DNA of 22,008 nucleotides. It comes from an uncultured Erysipelotrichales bacterium. GTDB lineage: Bacteria; Bacillota_I; Bacilli_A; Erysipelotrichales; Coprobacillaceae. Both the position numbers and the translations under genes were made by a program. Below the pieces are notes generated by a model. The model ran no database searches and was not told the DNA's origin. It saw nothing but the letters and a program-made list of their open reading frames with translations. This document shows, piece after piece, positions 1 through 6,981 of the stretch. Numbering within the stretch: the first letter of the stretch is position 1; each line of letters begins with the position of its first letter. The DNA is taken from assembly GCA_910579135.1 (NCBI GenBank), contig CAJTTM010000039.1, forward strand, positions 1-22,008. Reading direction: 5' to 3'.

Positions 1-26
1 AAGAAGCTGAATGAAATCAACTTCTT
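1..26 (-). terminator. Possible terminator hairpin after scpB, cut by window edge
   Basis: A 10-bp stem with one mismatch (arms 1-10 and 17-26, loop 11-16) lies just past the scpB stop. On the minus strand any U-tract would fall beyond position 1, so termination cannot be confirmed. The run of A at 27-32 is on the upstream side for minus-strand transcripts. Confidence 0.4.
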
Positions 27-41
27 AAAAAAGTTATTTCG

Positions 42-614
42 TTACAGCCTCTTTTCTGTATATTTTGTATTAAAAATATCATCAGAATCAAAGTCTTCTT
101 TGATTTCTTTTAATTCTGGCAATTCATCTAAAGTTGTAAGAGAAAAAGCATCCATAAATTCATCGGTGACTTCATATAAGATAGGTTTTCCTGGTGTATC
201 TTCTCTTCCTGCTTCCTTAATTAAAGCTTTCGCAACTAATTTTCTAATCATTGCATCACAACCTACACCTCTAATTTCTTCTACTTTCAAACGAGTAACT
301 GGTTGATTATAAGCGATGATTGCAAGTGTTTCTAAAGCTGCATTAGATAATGTCGCTTCATTTTGTTCAATCATCTTTATATAGTAATCATGATGTTTTG
401 ATAAAGTAATAAGTTTATAAATTCCACCATAATTGACTAAATCAATTCCTTTAACTTCCTTGTTTTCATAGACTTCAAATAATTCATCCATTAAAAGTGT
501 CGCTTCTTTTTTAGTGATTTCTAAAACTTGAGTTAATTGTTTAATAGAAAGGCCTTCATCCCCAGATAAAAAAAGCATTCCTTCTATTATTGATAATAAT
601 TCATTTTTATCCAT
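42..614 (-). CDS. scpB: Segregation and condensation protein ScpB
   Basis: This 190-residue protein is the winged-helix (kite) partner of the bacterial SMC-ScpAB condensin, which organises and separates newly replicated chromosomes. It matches the family over its length: an N-terminal winged helix opening with the I-E-G-M-L-F-L-S-G type motif, the central alanine/leucine-rich helix ending in A-I-I-A-Y-N-Q-P-V-T, and R-G-V-G-C-D. The tail is acidic and variable, as in relatives. The start ATG shares one base with the scpA stop (TAATG), and an AGGAAGG Shine-Dalgarno lies just upstream, so the two genes are translationally coupled. It is the last gene of its operon here. The call is secure from the motifs and the scpA neighbour. 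Confidence 0.96.
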   Translation of the reverse strand: MDKNELLSIIEGMLFLSGDEGLSIKQLTQVLEITKKEATLLMDELFEVYENKEVKGIDLVNYGGIYKLITLSKHHDYYIKMIEQNEATLSNAALETLAIIAYNQPVTRLKVEEIRGVGCDAMIRKLVAKALIKEAGREDTPGKPILYEVTDEFMDAFSLTTLDELPELKEIKEDFDSDDIFNTKYTEKRL

Positions 615-1342
615 TAAGACCTTCCTTTCAAATATATTTTATCAAAATTTGTTGATTGTTCAATATCTATTTCTTTATCTTTCACTAAAGTTAAAACAGC
701 TAAAAAGGTAACAATAAAATAATTACGATTAGGTTTGTCAAACAATTCTTCAAAATCAATTCTTTGATTCTTATGAAGTGTAAAAAAGCGTTTGATTTCT
801 TCACTTCTTTCTTCAATAGAAATTTCAACTCTAGCAATTTTAGACTCTAGAGGCATTGTTAATGCTTTTCTTTGATACATCTTTTGCATTGCCCTTAATA
901 AATCATATACTTCTAATCCTTCAGGAATCGCATTTGTTGTATCAACAACATAATCATCCATCATTGATGGTGCTTTTGTATGTAATTCTTTTCTTTTTTC
1001 ATAATATTCTTTAAATTCATCAAGAACATCTTTATATTTTTTATATTCAATTAATCTTTGAATTAATTGTTTTCTTGGATCTTCTTCATATTCATCATCA
1101 ATAGTAACCTCTTCTCTAGGAAGAAGTATTTTACTTTTCATTTCCACAAGAGTAGCAGCCATAACTAAGTATTCAGACATAGCTTCTAATTGATTTCCAT
1201 TCATTTTTTCTATATACATTAAATATTGATCTGTTAATTCTGAGAGATCTAGTGTTTCTAGATCCATTTCTTTTTCTTTAATTAAATGTAAAAGCAAATC
1301 CAAAGGTCCTTGAAAATTTTCCAAAGTGACTTCATAACTCAT
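614..1342 (-). CDS. scpA: Segregation and condensation protein ScpA (kleisin)
   Basis: This is the kleisin subunit that bridges the SMC heads and binds ScpB. It has 242 residues from the chosen start. The N-terminus shows the family signature F-Q-G-P-L-D-L-L-L-H-L-I, followed by the helix reaching E-Y-L-V-M-A-A-T-L-V-E-M-K-S. The C-terminal winged helix contains F-E-E-L-F and F-L-A-V-L-T-L-V. The start is the ATG at 1342 because a GAGGTG Shine-Dalgarno sits at 1349-1354. An earlier in-frame ATG at 1363 would place that ribosome site inside the gene. An extended -10 hexamer lies upstream, so scpAB is probably its own unit, separated from the spoVA operon by a terminator. Confidence 0.96.
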   Translation of the reverse strand: MSYEVTLENFQGPLDLLLHLIKEKEMDLETLDLSELTDQYLMYIEKMNGNQLEAMSEYLVMAATLVEMKSKILLPREEVTIDDEYEEDPRKQLIQRLIEYKKYKDVLDEFKEYYEKRKELHTKAPSMMDDYVVDTTNAIPEGLEVYDLLRAMQKMYQRKALTMPLESKIARVEISIEERSEEIKRFFTLHKNQRIDFEELFDKPNRNYFIVTFLAVLTLVKDKEIDIEQSTNFDKIYLKGRS

Positions 1343-1364
1343 TTTAATCACCTCACATTGCATG

Positions 1365-1370
1365 ATTATA
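1365..1370 (-). promoter_or_regulatory. Candidate extended -10 promoter of scpAB
   Basis: On the minus strand TATAAT is preceded by TGC, giving the extended -10 form TGnTATAAT, about 25 bases before the scpA start. No good -35 hexamer is visible 16-18 bases upstream, which an extended -10 can tolerate. The assignment rests on the motif and on the preceding terminator. Confidence 0.45.
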
Positions 1371-1471
1371 GCATAAAATCATTGAAAATTCTTCAATTAT
1401 TTCTTTTATATTGCATATATTTTTAATATTAAAGTTGATTATCATATATTTGCGTTGTTTTCATTGTAAAA

Positions 1472-1502
1472 CAAAAAGATTGATTTCTTATCAATCCTTT
1501 CT
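1472..1502 (-). terminator. Rho-independent terminator of the spoVA operon
   Basis: An 11-bp stem with one G-U pair and a 5-base loop is followed on the minus strand by TTTTTGTTTT. The upstream arm overlaps the spoVAF stop codon. It ends the spoVAC-AD-AE-AF unit and separates it from scpAB. Confidence 0.75.
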
Positions 1503-2778
1503 ATAATCTTTTTGATTTTGGTTTTCTTATAATAAAATTTAATAAATCTTTAAATGAGAATGGAACGAGTGGATATAAATAAGGAACACCCAGTGGTTTT
1601 AATCTTACTAAATATATAAATAAACAAATATTAAAAAGAATAAAACCATAAATATTAAAGAATGCAATTGATAAAATCATCATGATCTTTATATATTTAT
1701 TTGTTAGTGATAATTCATAATTGGGAGTTGCGAATCCACCAACTGCCCCAATTGAAGAAACAAGCAATATTTCTTCAGAAAACAATCCTAAATCAATCGC
1801 AAATTGACCAAGCAAGATAGCTGCTATCATCCCCATTGCATTAGAAATAGCTTCGGGTGTATGGATAGTTGCTATTCTTAAAAGTTCTATAGATAATTCA
1901 ACAATAATAACTTGAACAAAAAATTCAATATTCCATTTATTAAAAGATGTATATAACATAAAAATAGGCATTAAATAAATAGATAAAAAGACAGCTGTTA
2001 AACGAATAAGTCTTATAAATGTTCCAATAAGTGGTGTTTGTCTATGTTCTTCTACATGTTCTAATATTTCAAACATAGTTGTAGGAAGCATCATAACAGA
2101 TGAAGAGGTATCACAAATAATTGCAATATGTCCATGATCTATATGAGTTGCTACAATATCAGGTCTTTCACTATATCTAACAAGCGGAAAAGGATTATAA
2201 CCTTGTTGTAATATTAATTCTTCTAATGCTCTATCACTCATAATTAATTCTTGAGCTTTCACTTTTTTGATTCTTTGCATCAATTGTTCTAATATCTTTT
2301 GATCAACTTTACTTTCAATATAGACAACTGCAATATCAATTGGATTTTTTGTTCCAATTGTTTGTAAAGAAAAAACAATATCACTTCTTTTCATCCTTCT
2401 TCTGATTAAACCAGTATTATTTAAAATAGATTCATTAAATCCATCTTTTGCTCCTCTAACACTTTTCTCAGTTTCTGGTTCTTCAATAGAACGATTAGGA
2501 TAGTTTTTTGTATCAATTAAATAAGTTGTTTCGCCATCTACAACAACACAATTTCCTCCAGCTAAACTATATTGAATCTTTTGAACTTCATTTGTACTAA
2601 CAATATCTACATCTCCCATATTTAAACAATTTTCTAAGTTCTTTCCATATTTTGCTTCAATTCCTTCTACTAATCTAGAAATAAGAGCATCACTACATAA
2701 ACTTGCGAAAAAATAAATATGTATTAATCTTCCTTGATAATTCAGTATACGATGTTTTAAATCATAGGAATTATTCAT
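1501..2778 (-). CDS. spoVAF: Stage V sporulation protein AF (GerA-family spore membrane protein)
   Basis: This 425-residue protein belongs to the SpoVAF/GerA family of spore inner-membrane proteins. In Bacillus, SpoVAF helps release ions and dipicolinate and speeds germination. A soluble N-terminal half (about 1-235) holds the family blocks V-D-G-E-T, E-E-P-E-T-E, V-R-G-A-K-D-G-F, L-I-R-R-R-M and G-Y-N-P-F-P-L-V-R-Y-S-E-R-P-D. The C-terminal half has about five membrane helices with I-H-T-P-E-A-I-S-N-A-M-G and F-A-T-P-N-Y-E-L-S-L-T-N-K. It is about 65 residues shorter than the Bacillus subtilis protein, mostly at the two ends. The start overlaps the spoVAE stop in an ATGA and has only a weak ribosome site, so coupled translation is likely. 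A terminator overlaps its stop. Confidence 0.92.
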   Translation of the reverse strand: MNNSYDLKHRILNYQGRLIHIYFFASLCSDALISRLVEGIEAKYGKNLENCLNMGDVDIVSTNEVQKIQYSLAGGNCVVVDGETTYLIDTKNYPNRSIEEPETEKSVRGAKDGFNESILNNTGLIRRRMKRSDIVFSLQTIGTKNPIDIAVVYIESKVDQKILEQLMQRIKKVKAQELIMSDRALEELILQQGYNPFPLVRYSERPDIVATHIDHGHIAIICDTSSSVMMLPTTMFEILEHVEEHRQTPLIGTFIRLIRLTAVFLSIYLMPIFMLYTSFNKWNIEFFVQVIIVELSIELLRIATIHTPEAISNAMGMIAAILLGQFAIDLGLFSEEILLVSSIGAVGGFATPNYELSLTNKYIKIMMILSIAFFNIYGFILFNICLFIYLVRLKPLGVPYLYPLVPFSFKDLLNFIIRKPKSKRL

Positions 2779-3125
2779 GATCTTGGTTTAAATACTATCG
2801 CAACTATAAATGAGAAAACAATAGCTGCACTTATACCTGCTGCAGTTAAATCAAAAATCCCCATCGCAATACCAAAGACTCCATATTTTTCACAGGCAGC
2901 CATAGCTCCATGCATTAAAGAATGACCAAAACTAGTAATTGGAATTAAAGCACCTGCATGGAAAGTTGTTACAAGTTTATCATAAATATGGAATAAATCT
3001 AAGAAAGAACCAATCACAACAAATAATGTACAAATATGTCCTGGTGTCAGTTTTGTTTTTTCATAGATAAACTGTGCTAATAAACATACAAAGCCACTAA
3101 AAAGAAATGCTAGTATATAATTCAT
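2775..3125 (-). CDS. spoVAE: Stage V sporulation protein AE (SpoVAEb type)
   Basis: This small integral membrane protein (116 residues, about four hydrophobic segments) belongs to the SpoVA channel complex, which moves dipicolinic acid into the forespore and releases it at germination. It shares the A-G-A-L-I-P-I-T-S-F-G-H-S-L motif with SpoVAC; the two are paralogues. The start is the ATG at 3125. It has a GGAGGTA ribosome site at 3131-3137 and overlaps the spoVAD stop by four bases (ATGA). A start 12 codons earlier would add a polar stretch that also encodes the end of spoVAD. The soluble SpoVAEa paralogue of Bacillus is absent, so this is the compact clostridial-style C-D-E arrangement with AF added. 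Confidence 0.93.
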   Translation of the reverse strand: MNYILAFLFSGFVCLLAQFIYEKTKLTPGHICTLFVVIGSFLDLFHIYDKLVTTFHAGALIPITSFGHSLMHGAMAACEKYGVFGIAMGIFDLTAAGISAAIVFSFIVAIVFKPRS

Positions 3126-4129
3126 TTGTCTACCTCCAATGATATAGCATGAGCGATACAAGGAATTGTATCTTTTTGGAATGTCATCATAGGTGAAAGA
3201 AGTGCTCCAGTAGATACAACAAGTATTCTTTTCATCTTTCTATTGATTAATTGATTATATAAATATCCCATTGTAACCATGGCACTACAAGCACATCCAC
3301 TTCCTCCTTGAAATACTTCTTGATTATTTATATCATATAAAATACGTCCACAATCATCATAATTTTTAGGATATATTCTTTTTTCCTCAAACATCTTCAA
3401 TAATAAATTATGTCCATAATCTGATAAATCACCAGTAACAACCAAGTCATAATCATCAAAACCTCTATTTAAATCTTTAAAATGAGTCATGATTGTATCA
3501 TAGGCAGCAGGAGCCATAGCTCTTCCCATATCATTTGGATCATTTTGTTTATAATCAATAACTCTTCCTAACGTTATAGATTCTATTCTAACATCTCTTT
3601 TTTGATTGGTTAATAAGGTTGCAACTGCACCTGTTGCAGTAAATGTGGTTGTATCTTTTTTCTGTATTCCATATTCTACAGGAAAACGATATTGTCTTTC
3701 AGCAGTCGCATTATGACTCGAAACAAGGCTCATGATGTTATTTTGGTATTGAGCATCTATTAGTAGTGATGATAATGCTAATGATAATGCAAAACCAGAA
3801 CATGCTCCATAAACTGCAAATGATGGTCTAGGAATATTTCTTGTTAAATAATGAAAGGTTACATTTTGATTTAATAAATCACTACCAATATATAAATCAA
3901 TATCTGTATCCCTTTTATTAGCTTTATGAAGGCAAATCTCTAAAGCATCTTCCATCATCTTTCGTTCGCCTTTTTCATAACTATCTTCACCACAATAGTG
4001 ATCCTCATATATTTTATCAAAATATTGTTTTAATGGTCCTTCTCCCTCAAGAACCCCAGCGCTAATCCCAAAAGAATCTATATAAACATTCTCTATTAAA
4101 CATGAATTACCAAAAAAGCGTGATGACAT
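3122..4129 (-). CDS. spoVAD: Stage V sporulation protein AD (dipicolinate-binding, thiolase fold)
   Basis: This 335-residue soluble protein has the thiolase/ketosynthase fold of SpoVAD, the cytoplasmic-face component that binds dipicolinic acid. Recognisable blocks are Y-G-A-C-S-G-F-A-L-S-L at about 108-118, S-S-H-N-A-T-A-E-R-Q-Y-R-F-P, T-A-T-G-A-V-A, the V-V-T-G-D-L-S-D-Y-G-H loop, and G-G-S-G-C-A-C-S-A near 277-285. Its length matches the Bacillus protein (338). A GGAGTG ribosome site precedes the ATG. The start lies 23 bases inside the 3' end of spoVAC, and the stop overlaps the spoVAE start, so the genes are tightly coupled. Expression is expected in the forespore under sigma-G, but no clear sigma-G promoter was found. 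Confidence 0.96.
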   Translation of the reverse strand: MSSRFFGNSCLIENVYIDSFGISAGVLEGEGPLKQYFDKIYEDHYCGEDSYEKGERKMMEDALEICLHKANKRDTDIDLYIGSDLLNQNVTFHYLTRNIPRPSFAVYGACSGFALSLALSSLLIDAQYQNNIMSLVSSHNATAERQYRFPVEYGIQKKDTTTFTATGAVATLLTNQKRDVRIESITLGRVIDYKQNDPNDMGRAMAPAAYDTIMTHFKDLNRGFDDYDLVVTGDLSDYGHNLLLKMFEEKRIYPKNYDDCGRILYDINNQEVFQGGSGCACSAMVTMGYLYNQLINRKMKRILVVSTGALLSPMMTFQKDTIPCIAHAISLEVDK

Positions 4130-4550
4130 AACGGATCACTCCTAACAACGATGAAGATACTATACCATAAGTAATAACAGTTCCTCCTAATTTAAACATA
4201 TTACTTCCTATACCAAATATCAATCCTTCACTTTTTGAATCCAAAGCACTAGATGACATACTATTGGCAAATCCAGTGATAGGTATAAATGTTCCTGCTC
4301 CAGCATTTTTCGCAATATTGTCATATATTCCTAGTCCTGTAAGTAAACAAGCAACAAATACGAGTGTAATAATCATCATAGGTGTTGCTTCTTTTTCACT
4401 ACAATGATATATATTCATAAAAAGCTCTAACACCCCTTGTGCTATTGCACCAATAATACCCCCATATAAAAAGGCATTAAAACAGTTTTTCATTGTATGA
4501 CCTTGAGGTTTTAACTCTTCAGCCATCTTATCATATTCGTTTTTATTCAT
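4107..4550 (-). CDS. spoVAC: Stage V sporulation protein AC
   Basis: This 147-residue membrane protein has about four helices. In Bacillus it acts as a mechanosensitive component of the SpoVA dipicolinate channel. The A-G-A-G-T-F-I-P-I-T-G-F-A-N-S-M-S-S-S-A-L-D block and the N-terminal N-K-x-E-Y-D-K-M stretch are typical. GAGGTG lies seven bases before the ATG at 4550. It is the first gene of the spoVA operon here, preceded by the folT terminator. The 50-base upstream stretch has a TATAAT, but it touches the ribosome site and is too close to the start to be a normal -10. The real (probably sigma-G) promoter is therefore unassigned. Confidence 0.95.
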   Translation of the reverse strand: MNKNEYDKMAEELKPQGHTMKNCFNAFLYGGIIGAIAQGVLELFMNIYHCSEKEATPMMIITLVFVACLLTGLGIYDNIAKNAGAGTFIPITGFANSMSSSALDSKSEGLIFGIGSNMFKLGGTVITYGIVSSSLLGVIRYVITLFW

Positions 4551-4593
4551 ATTTTCACCTCATTATAAAGCATTAACAATTATTAAAAAAATA

Positions 4594-4626
4594 AACAAAA
4601 AAAGAGATTTCAATTATGAAATCCCT
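4594..4626 (-). terminator. Rho-independent terminator of folT
   Basis: The arms GATTTCA/TGAAATC (4606-4612 and 4617-4623), extended by further pairs across a mismatch, close a four-base loop. On the minus strand a run of T interrupted by G follows at 4591-4603. It lies 12 bases after the folT stop and upstream of spoVAC, separating the two units. Confidence 0.8.
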
Positions 4627-4637
4627 CTTATTTTATA

Positions 4638-5453
4638 TTAATTTGTTTTTATAATAACTCTTTTCATTAATTTAATAATACTATATCCTATAAAAACTTC
4701 TAATGGTAATACTGCACATTCTTTTACAACTCGAATACATAATGAAACAACATATGGAATACTATACATAATATCTAACCATAGTGGTGTTAAACATAAT
4801 GTACATATCACTTCTACTAAAGTCACACATAATATCCAAGTTGAAAACTCTTTTGCTTCTTCATCATTAATTTTCTTTTTTAATACTTCAATAAGAATAA
4901 CAAAAGCAATCAGTATTAGACAACAAATAGAAATCAAAATTATTTTGTTAGAATTTGTTAACGTATAAATTGTATCATTGATCTTAATATTTTCTAGAAA
5001 CATGATATAAGAAATAGCTCCTATTAATAAAACACCCATGAATCCTTCTACAAAATATCTCAATTTATTCTCACTTAATGTTTTCACATTCTCTTTAATA
5101 AGAGATGGTATAACTGCCACAAGAATAGTTACCAGTGTAAATCCAAAAAATGGAAAACCAGTGGGAACCAATATCAATCCAATAAAATCACAGCATAATC
5201 CAATCAAAAAAGCATAACTTGGTGATAAGAAGTATCCTGCAATCATCAATGGTAGATATTCAAAACCAACCTTTAAACTTTCAGCTCCAAACAATGGAAT
5301 CATGATTGTTAAAAACCTTTTACATACAAGTTCAACCATTACAAATATTGCAGCTATTACAATATCTTTTGTTTGTACCCTTTTAATAGGATAAACCTTA
5401 AAAATAAAAATACCTAGTGCGATAATAATTATCGCTAAAATAATCTGTACCAT
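4638..5453 (-). CDS. folT: Folate-family ECF transporter S component
   Basis: This is a predicted substrate-binding membrane subunit of an energy-coupling-factor vitamin importer, 271 residues with about seven or eight hydrophobic segments. The block I-P-L-F-G-A-E-S-L-K-V-G-F-E-Y-L-P and the following L-I-G-L-C-C-D-F-I-G and F-P-F-F-G-F-T-L motifs match the folate-type (FolT) family. S components are usually 170-200 residues; this one has an extra N-terminal helix and a longer middle. The shared ATPase/EcfT module is not in the window. No good Shine-Dalgarno precedes the ATG at 5453, so the exact start is less certain. A structured leader RNA lies upstream. Folate as substrate is inferred from the family signature. 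Confidence 0.8.
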   Translation of the reverse strand: MVQIILAIIIIALGIFIFKVYPIKRVQTKDIVIAAIFVMVELVCKRFLTIMIPLFGAESLKVGFEYLPLMIAGYFLSPSYAFLIGLCCDFIGLILVPTGFPFFGFTLVTILVAVIPSLIKENVKTLSENKLRYFVEGFMGVLLIGAISYIMFLENIKINDTIYTLTNSNKIILISICCLILIAFVILIEVLKKKINDEEAKEFSTWILCVTLVEVICTLCLTPLWLDIMYSIPYVVSLCIRVVKECAVLPLEVFIGYSIIKLMKRVIIKTN

Positions 5454-5461
5454 AATTCTAT

Positions 5462-5570
5462 GCTACATCAGTTAACAAAAATTTCCTGCTTCTTCCTCAT
5501 TTCTAGTCCACAGGCGTTAATTCCGATCAATAGACCGTACATTCTTTGCTACTTAACGTAGACTACCTCC
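5462..5570 (-). ncRNA. Structured folT leader RNA, candidate riboswitch of uncertain class
   Basis: The minus-strand leader can form three nested helices: UAGUCU/GGACUA (5560-5565 with 5504-5509), CGUUAA/UUAACG (5553-5558 with 5515-5520), and CGGUC/GAUCG (5533-5537 with 5524-5528, loop 5529-5532). A 15-base asymmetric internal loop separates the last two. It opens with GGAGGUAG and contains CGUUAAGU, which resembles the core of the tetrahydrofolate-I riboswitch, and the downstream gene is a folate-family transporter. The G-rich loop and pseudoknot expected of that class are not evident, so the class is left open. A 10-codon ATG-TGA frame (5500 to 5468) lies between the structure and folT. Confidence 0.5.
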
Positions 5571-5585
5571 TTTTCTATAATATAG

Positions 5586-5619
5586 ATTATATACTAGTAC
5601 AATTATCTTATAATTACAA
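5586..5619 (-). promoter_or_regulatory. Weak candidate promoter of the folT leader
   Basis: A TATAAT at 5586-5591 lies about 15 bases before the GGAGG that opens the leader RNA. TTGTAA at 5614-5619 is the only -35-like hexamer nearby, but its spacing (22) is too long. The -10 alone is the useful part of this call. Confidence 0.3.
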
Positions 5620-5621
5620 GA

Positions 5622-5668
5622 AAAATATTAAAAACCATTAAAATATGATCCTAATGGTTTAATATTTC
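5622..5668 (-). terminator. Rho-independent terminator of the transporter-carboxypeptidase gene
   Basis: AAACCATTA/TAATGGTTT form the inner stem and AATATT/AATATT extend it. On the minus strand a T-rich tract with TTTTT follows. The upstream arm overlaps the TAA stop at 5659-5661. It separates this gene from the folT leader. Confidence 0.75.
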
Positions 5669-6981
5669 TTTCTATTTTTATGATTTCTCATTTTTCTATT
5701 AACTCTTATTCTCCATCTAATAAAACAAGCTAAAATAAGAACAAGCCCAATAATAATATACAATGAATAAGCTTTAAAAAATCTTACAAGTTTCGCAAAA
5801 TCAGTTTCTTCAATAAATTCATTCATCTTTACATCATAACTTGAAAGTACTTGATCTTTATATTTGAGATTGAGCTTTCCAATCTTTTCGTTTTTTACAG
5901 TAGGAGCAACAACTTCTTTTTTACCAATGTATTCTAATACATAATCTTCAGTATTTTCATTTGTTTTTACTAATACCTTAATATCTGAAGGAACAGTAAT
6001 AGTATATTTCTCTTTTACACCATCTTTAATATTAATTGTTTCAAAGTCTGTTCCACTCTTAAATAAAGTTTCTTCTTTATAATTTGCTTGACAATAATTT
6101 TTAACTCTTCTAGCATCTTCTACATAATCTCCACTGCTTTTTTCTTTTGCAAAGACACATACAATATCATGATTTTGGCTTTGAACCAAAGCAGTTAAAC
6201 ATGATTTAGCCTGATTAGTAAACCCTGTTTTACAACCTATAATATGAGTTATATTTGCTCTTGAATGCCAATGAAATTTTAAAATACTTGAAGCCATATA
6301 TCTATTTGTTGTTTGAGTACGATAATATCTTGTTGAAAAAACTTTTTTAAAGAATTGATTCTTTAAAGCAGTTTTTGTAATAATAGCCATATCACTCACT
6401 GTTGTATAATGATTATTATCATGTAATCCTGTTGTATTCATAAAGTGAGTTTGTTTCAAGTTTAATTGGCTTGCCTTTTTATTCATTTCTTTAACCATTT
6501 TTTCTTCACTGCCAAATAAAACTCTTGCTGCAACTCTGCAAGCATCAGCACCTGATGGTAATAAAATACCATGTATAATATCACTATAATTCACTTTTTC
6601 TCCAACTTCAAAATTCGCAACTGAAGCTCCCGCTTCCCATAATCCTTCTAGATCAACTTTATCTACACTTACCACTGTATCCATATCTTTCATATAATCT
6701 AAAGCAACTAATGCTGTCATAACTTTTGTCATACTTGCAGGATATATTTTTACATCAGCATTTTTACTATATAAGGTTTGGTTAGTTGAAACATCTAAAA
6801 CATATGCATAGGGTGCAGATACACTCATAGTTGTATCAGCTTTTACATGACTTGCTGTTATTCCACTAAAAAGAACACATAATATGATTGCTATTTTACT
6901 AGACTTATGTAAAAAAGATAATTTTGTCTGTGAAATAATAATTGCAATAAATATAATAATAAATCCTATAACTATTTTCAA
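5659..6981 (-). CDS. dacF: Possible internally initiated D-Ala-D-Ala carboxypeptidase
   Basis: Inside the preceding frame, AAGGAGGTG at 6988-6996 stands six bases before an in-frame TTG (6981-6979). Initiation there would give 440 residues: the last transporter helix, the signal-like hydrophobic stretch and the entire carboxypeptidase. The site is encoded by AAG GAG GTG, G-ending codons that are uncommon in these A/T-rich genes, which hints that the ribosome site itself is kept. No ATG, GTG or TTG closer to the signal-like segment is visible. The K-E-V-L-T stretch lies at a position that is also conserved in EamA proteins, so chance is not excluded. Confidence 0.4.
   Translation of the reverse strand: MKIVIGFIIIFIAIIISQTKLSFLHKSSKIAIILCVLFSGITASHVKADTTMSVSAPYAYVLDVSTNQTLYSKNADVKIYPASMTKVMTALVALDYMKDMDTVVSVDKVDLEGLWEAGASVANFEVGEKVNYSDIIHGILLPSGADACRVAARVLFGSEEKMVKEMNKKASQLNLKQTHFMNTTGLHDNNHYTTVSDMAIITKTALKNQFFKKVFSTRYYRTQTTNRYMASSILKFHWHSRANITHIIGCKTGFTNQAKSCLTALVQSQNHDIVCVFAKEKSSGDYVEDARRVKNYCQANYKEETLFKSGTDFETINIKDGVKEKYTITVPSDIKVLVKTNENTEDYVLEYIGKKEVVAPTVKNEKIGKLNLKYKDQVLSSYDVKMNEFIEETDFAKLVRFFKAYSLYIIIGLVLILACFIRWRIRVNRKMRNHKNRKKY

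Noticed and set aside
100..306. Plus-strand open frame inside scpB
   Set aside because: It is antisense to a strongly conserved gene, has no ribosome site and resembles no known protein. The same applies to plus-strand frames at 10829-11080, 13765-14019, 14164-14379 and 17007-17222, and to the minus-strand frame 8928-9203 inside ileS.
4551..4600. TATAAT upstream of spoVAC as its promoter
   Set aside because: It touches the Shine-Dalgarno, so a start site at normal distance would fall inside or after the ribosome site. A sigma-G type promoter would be expected instead, and none was clear.
5462..5570. Firm call of a tetrahydrofolate riboswitch
   Set aside because: The CGUUAAGU core and folT context fit, but the G-rich loop and its pseudoknot partner could not be found, so the class was left open.
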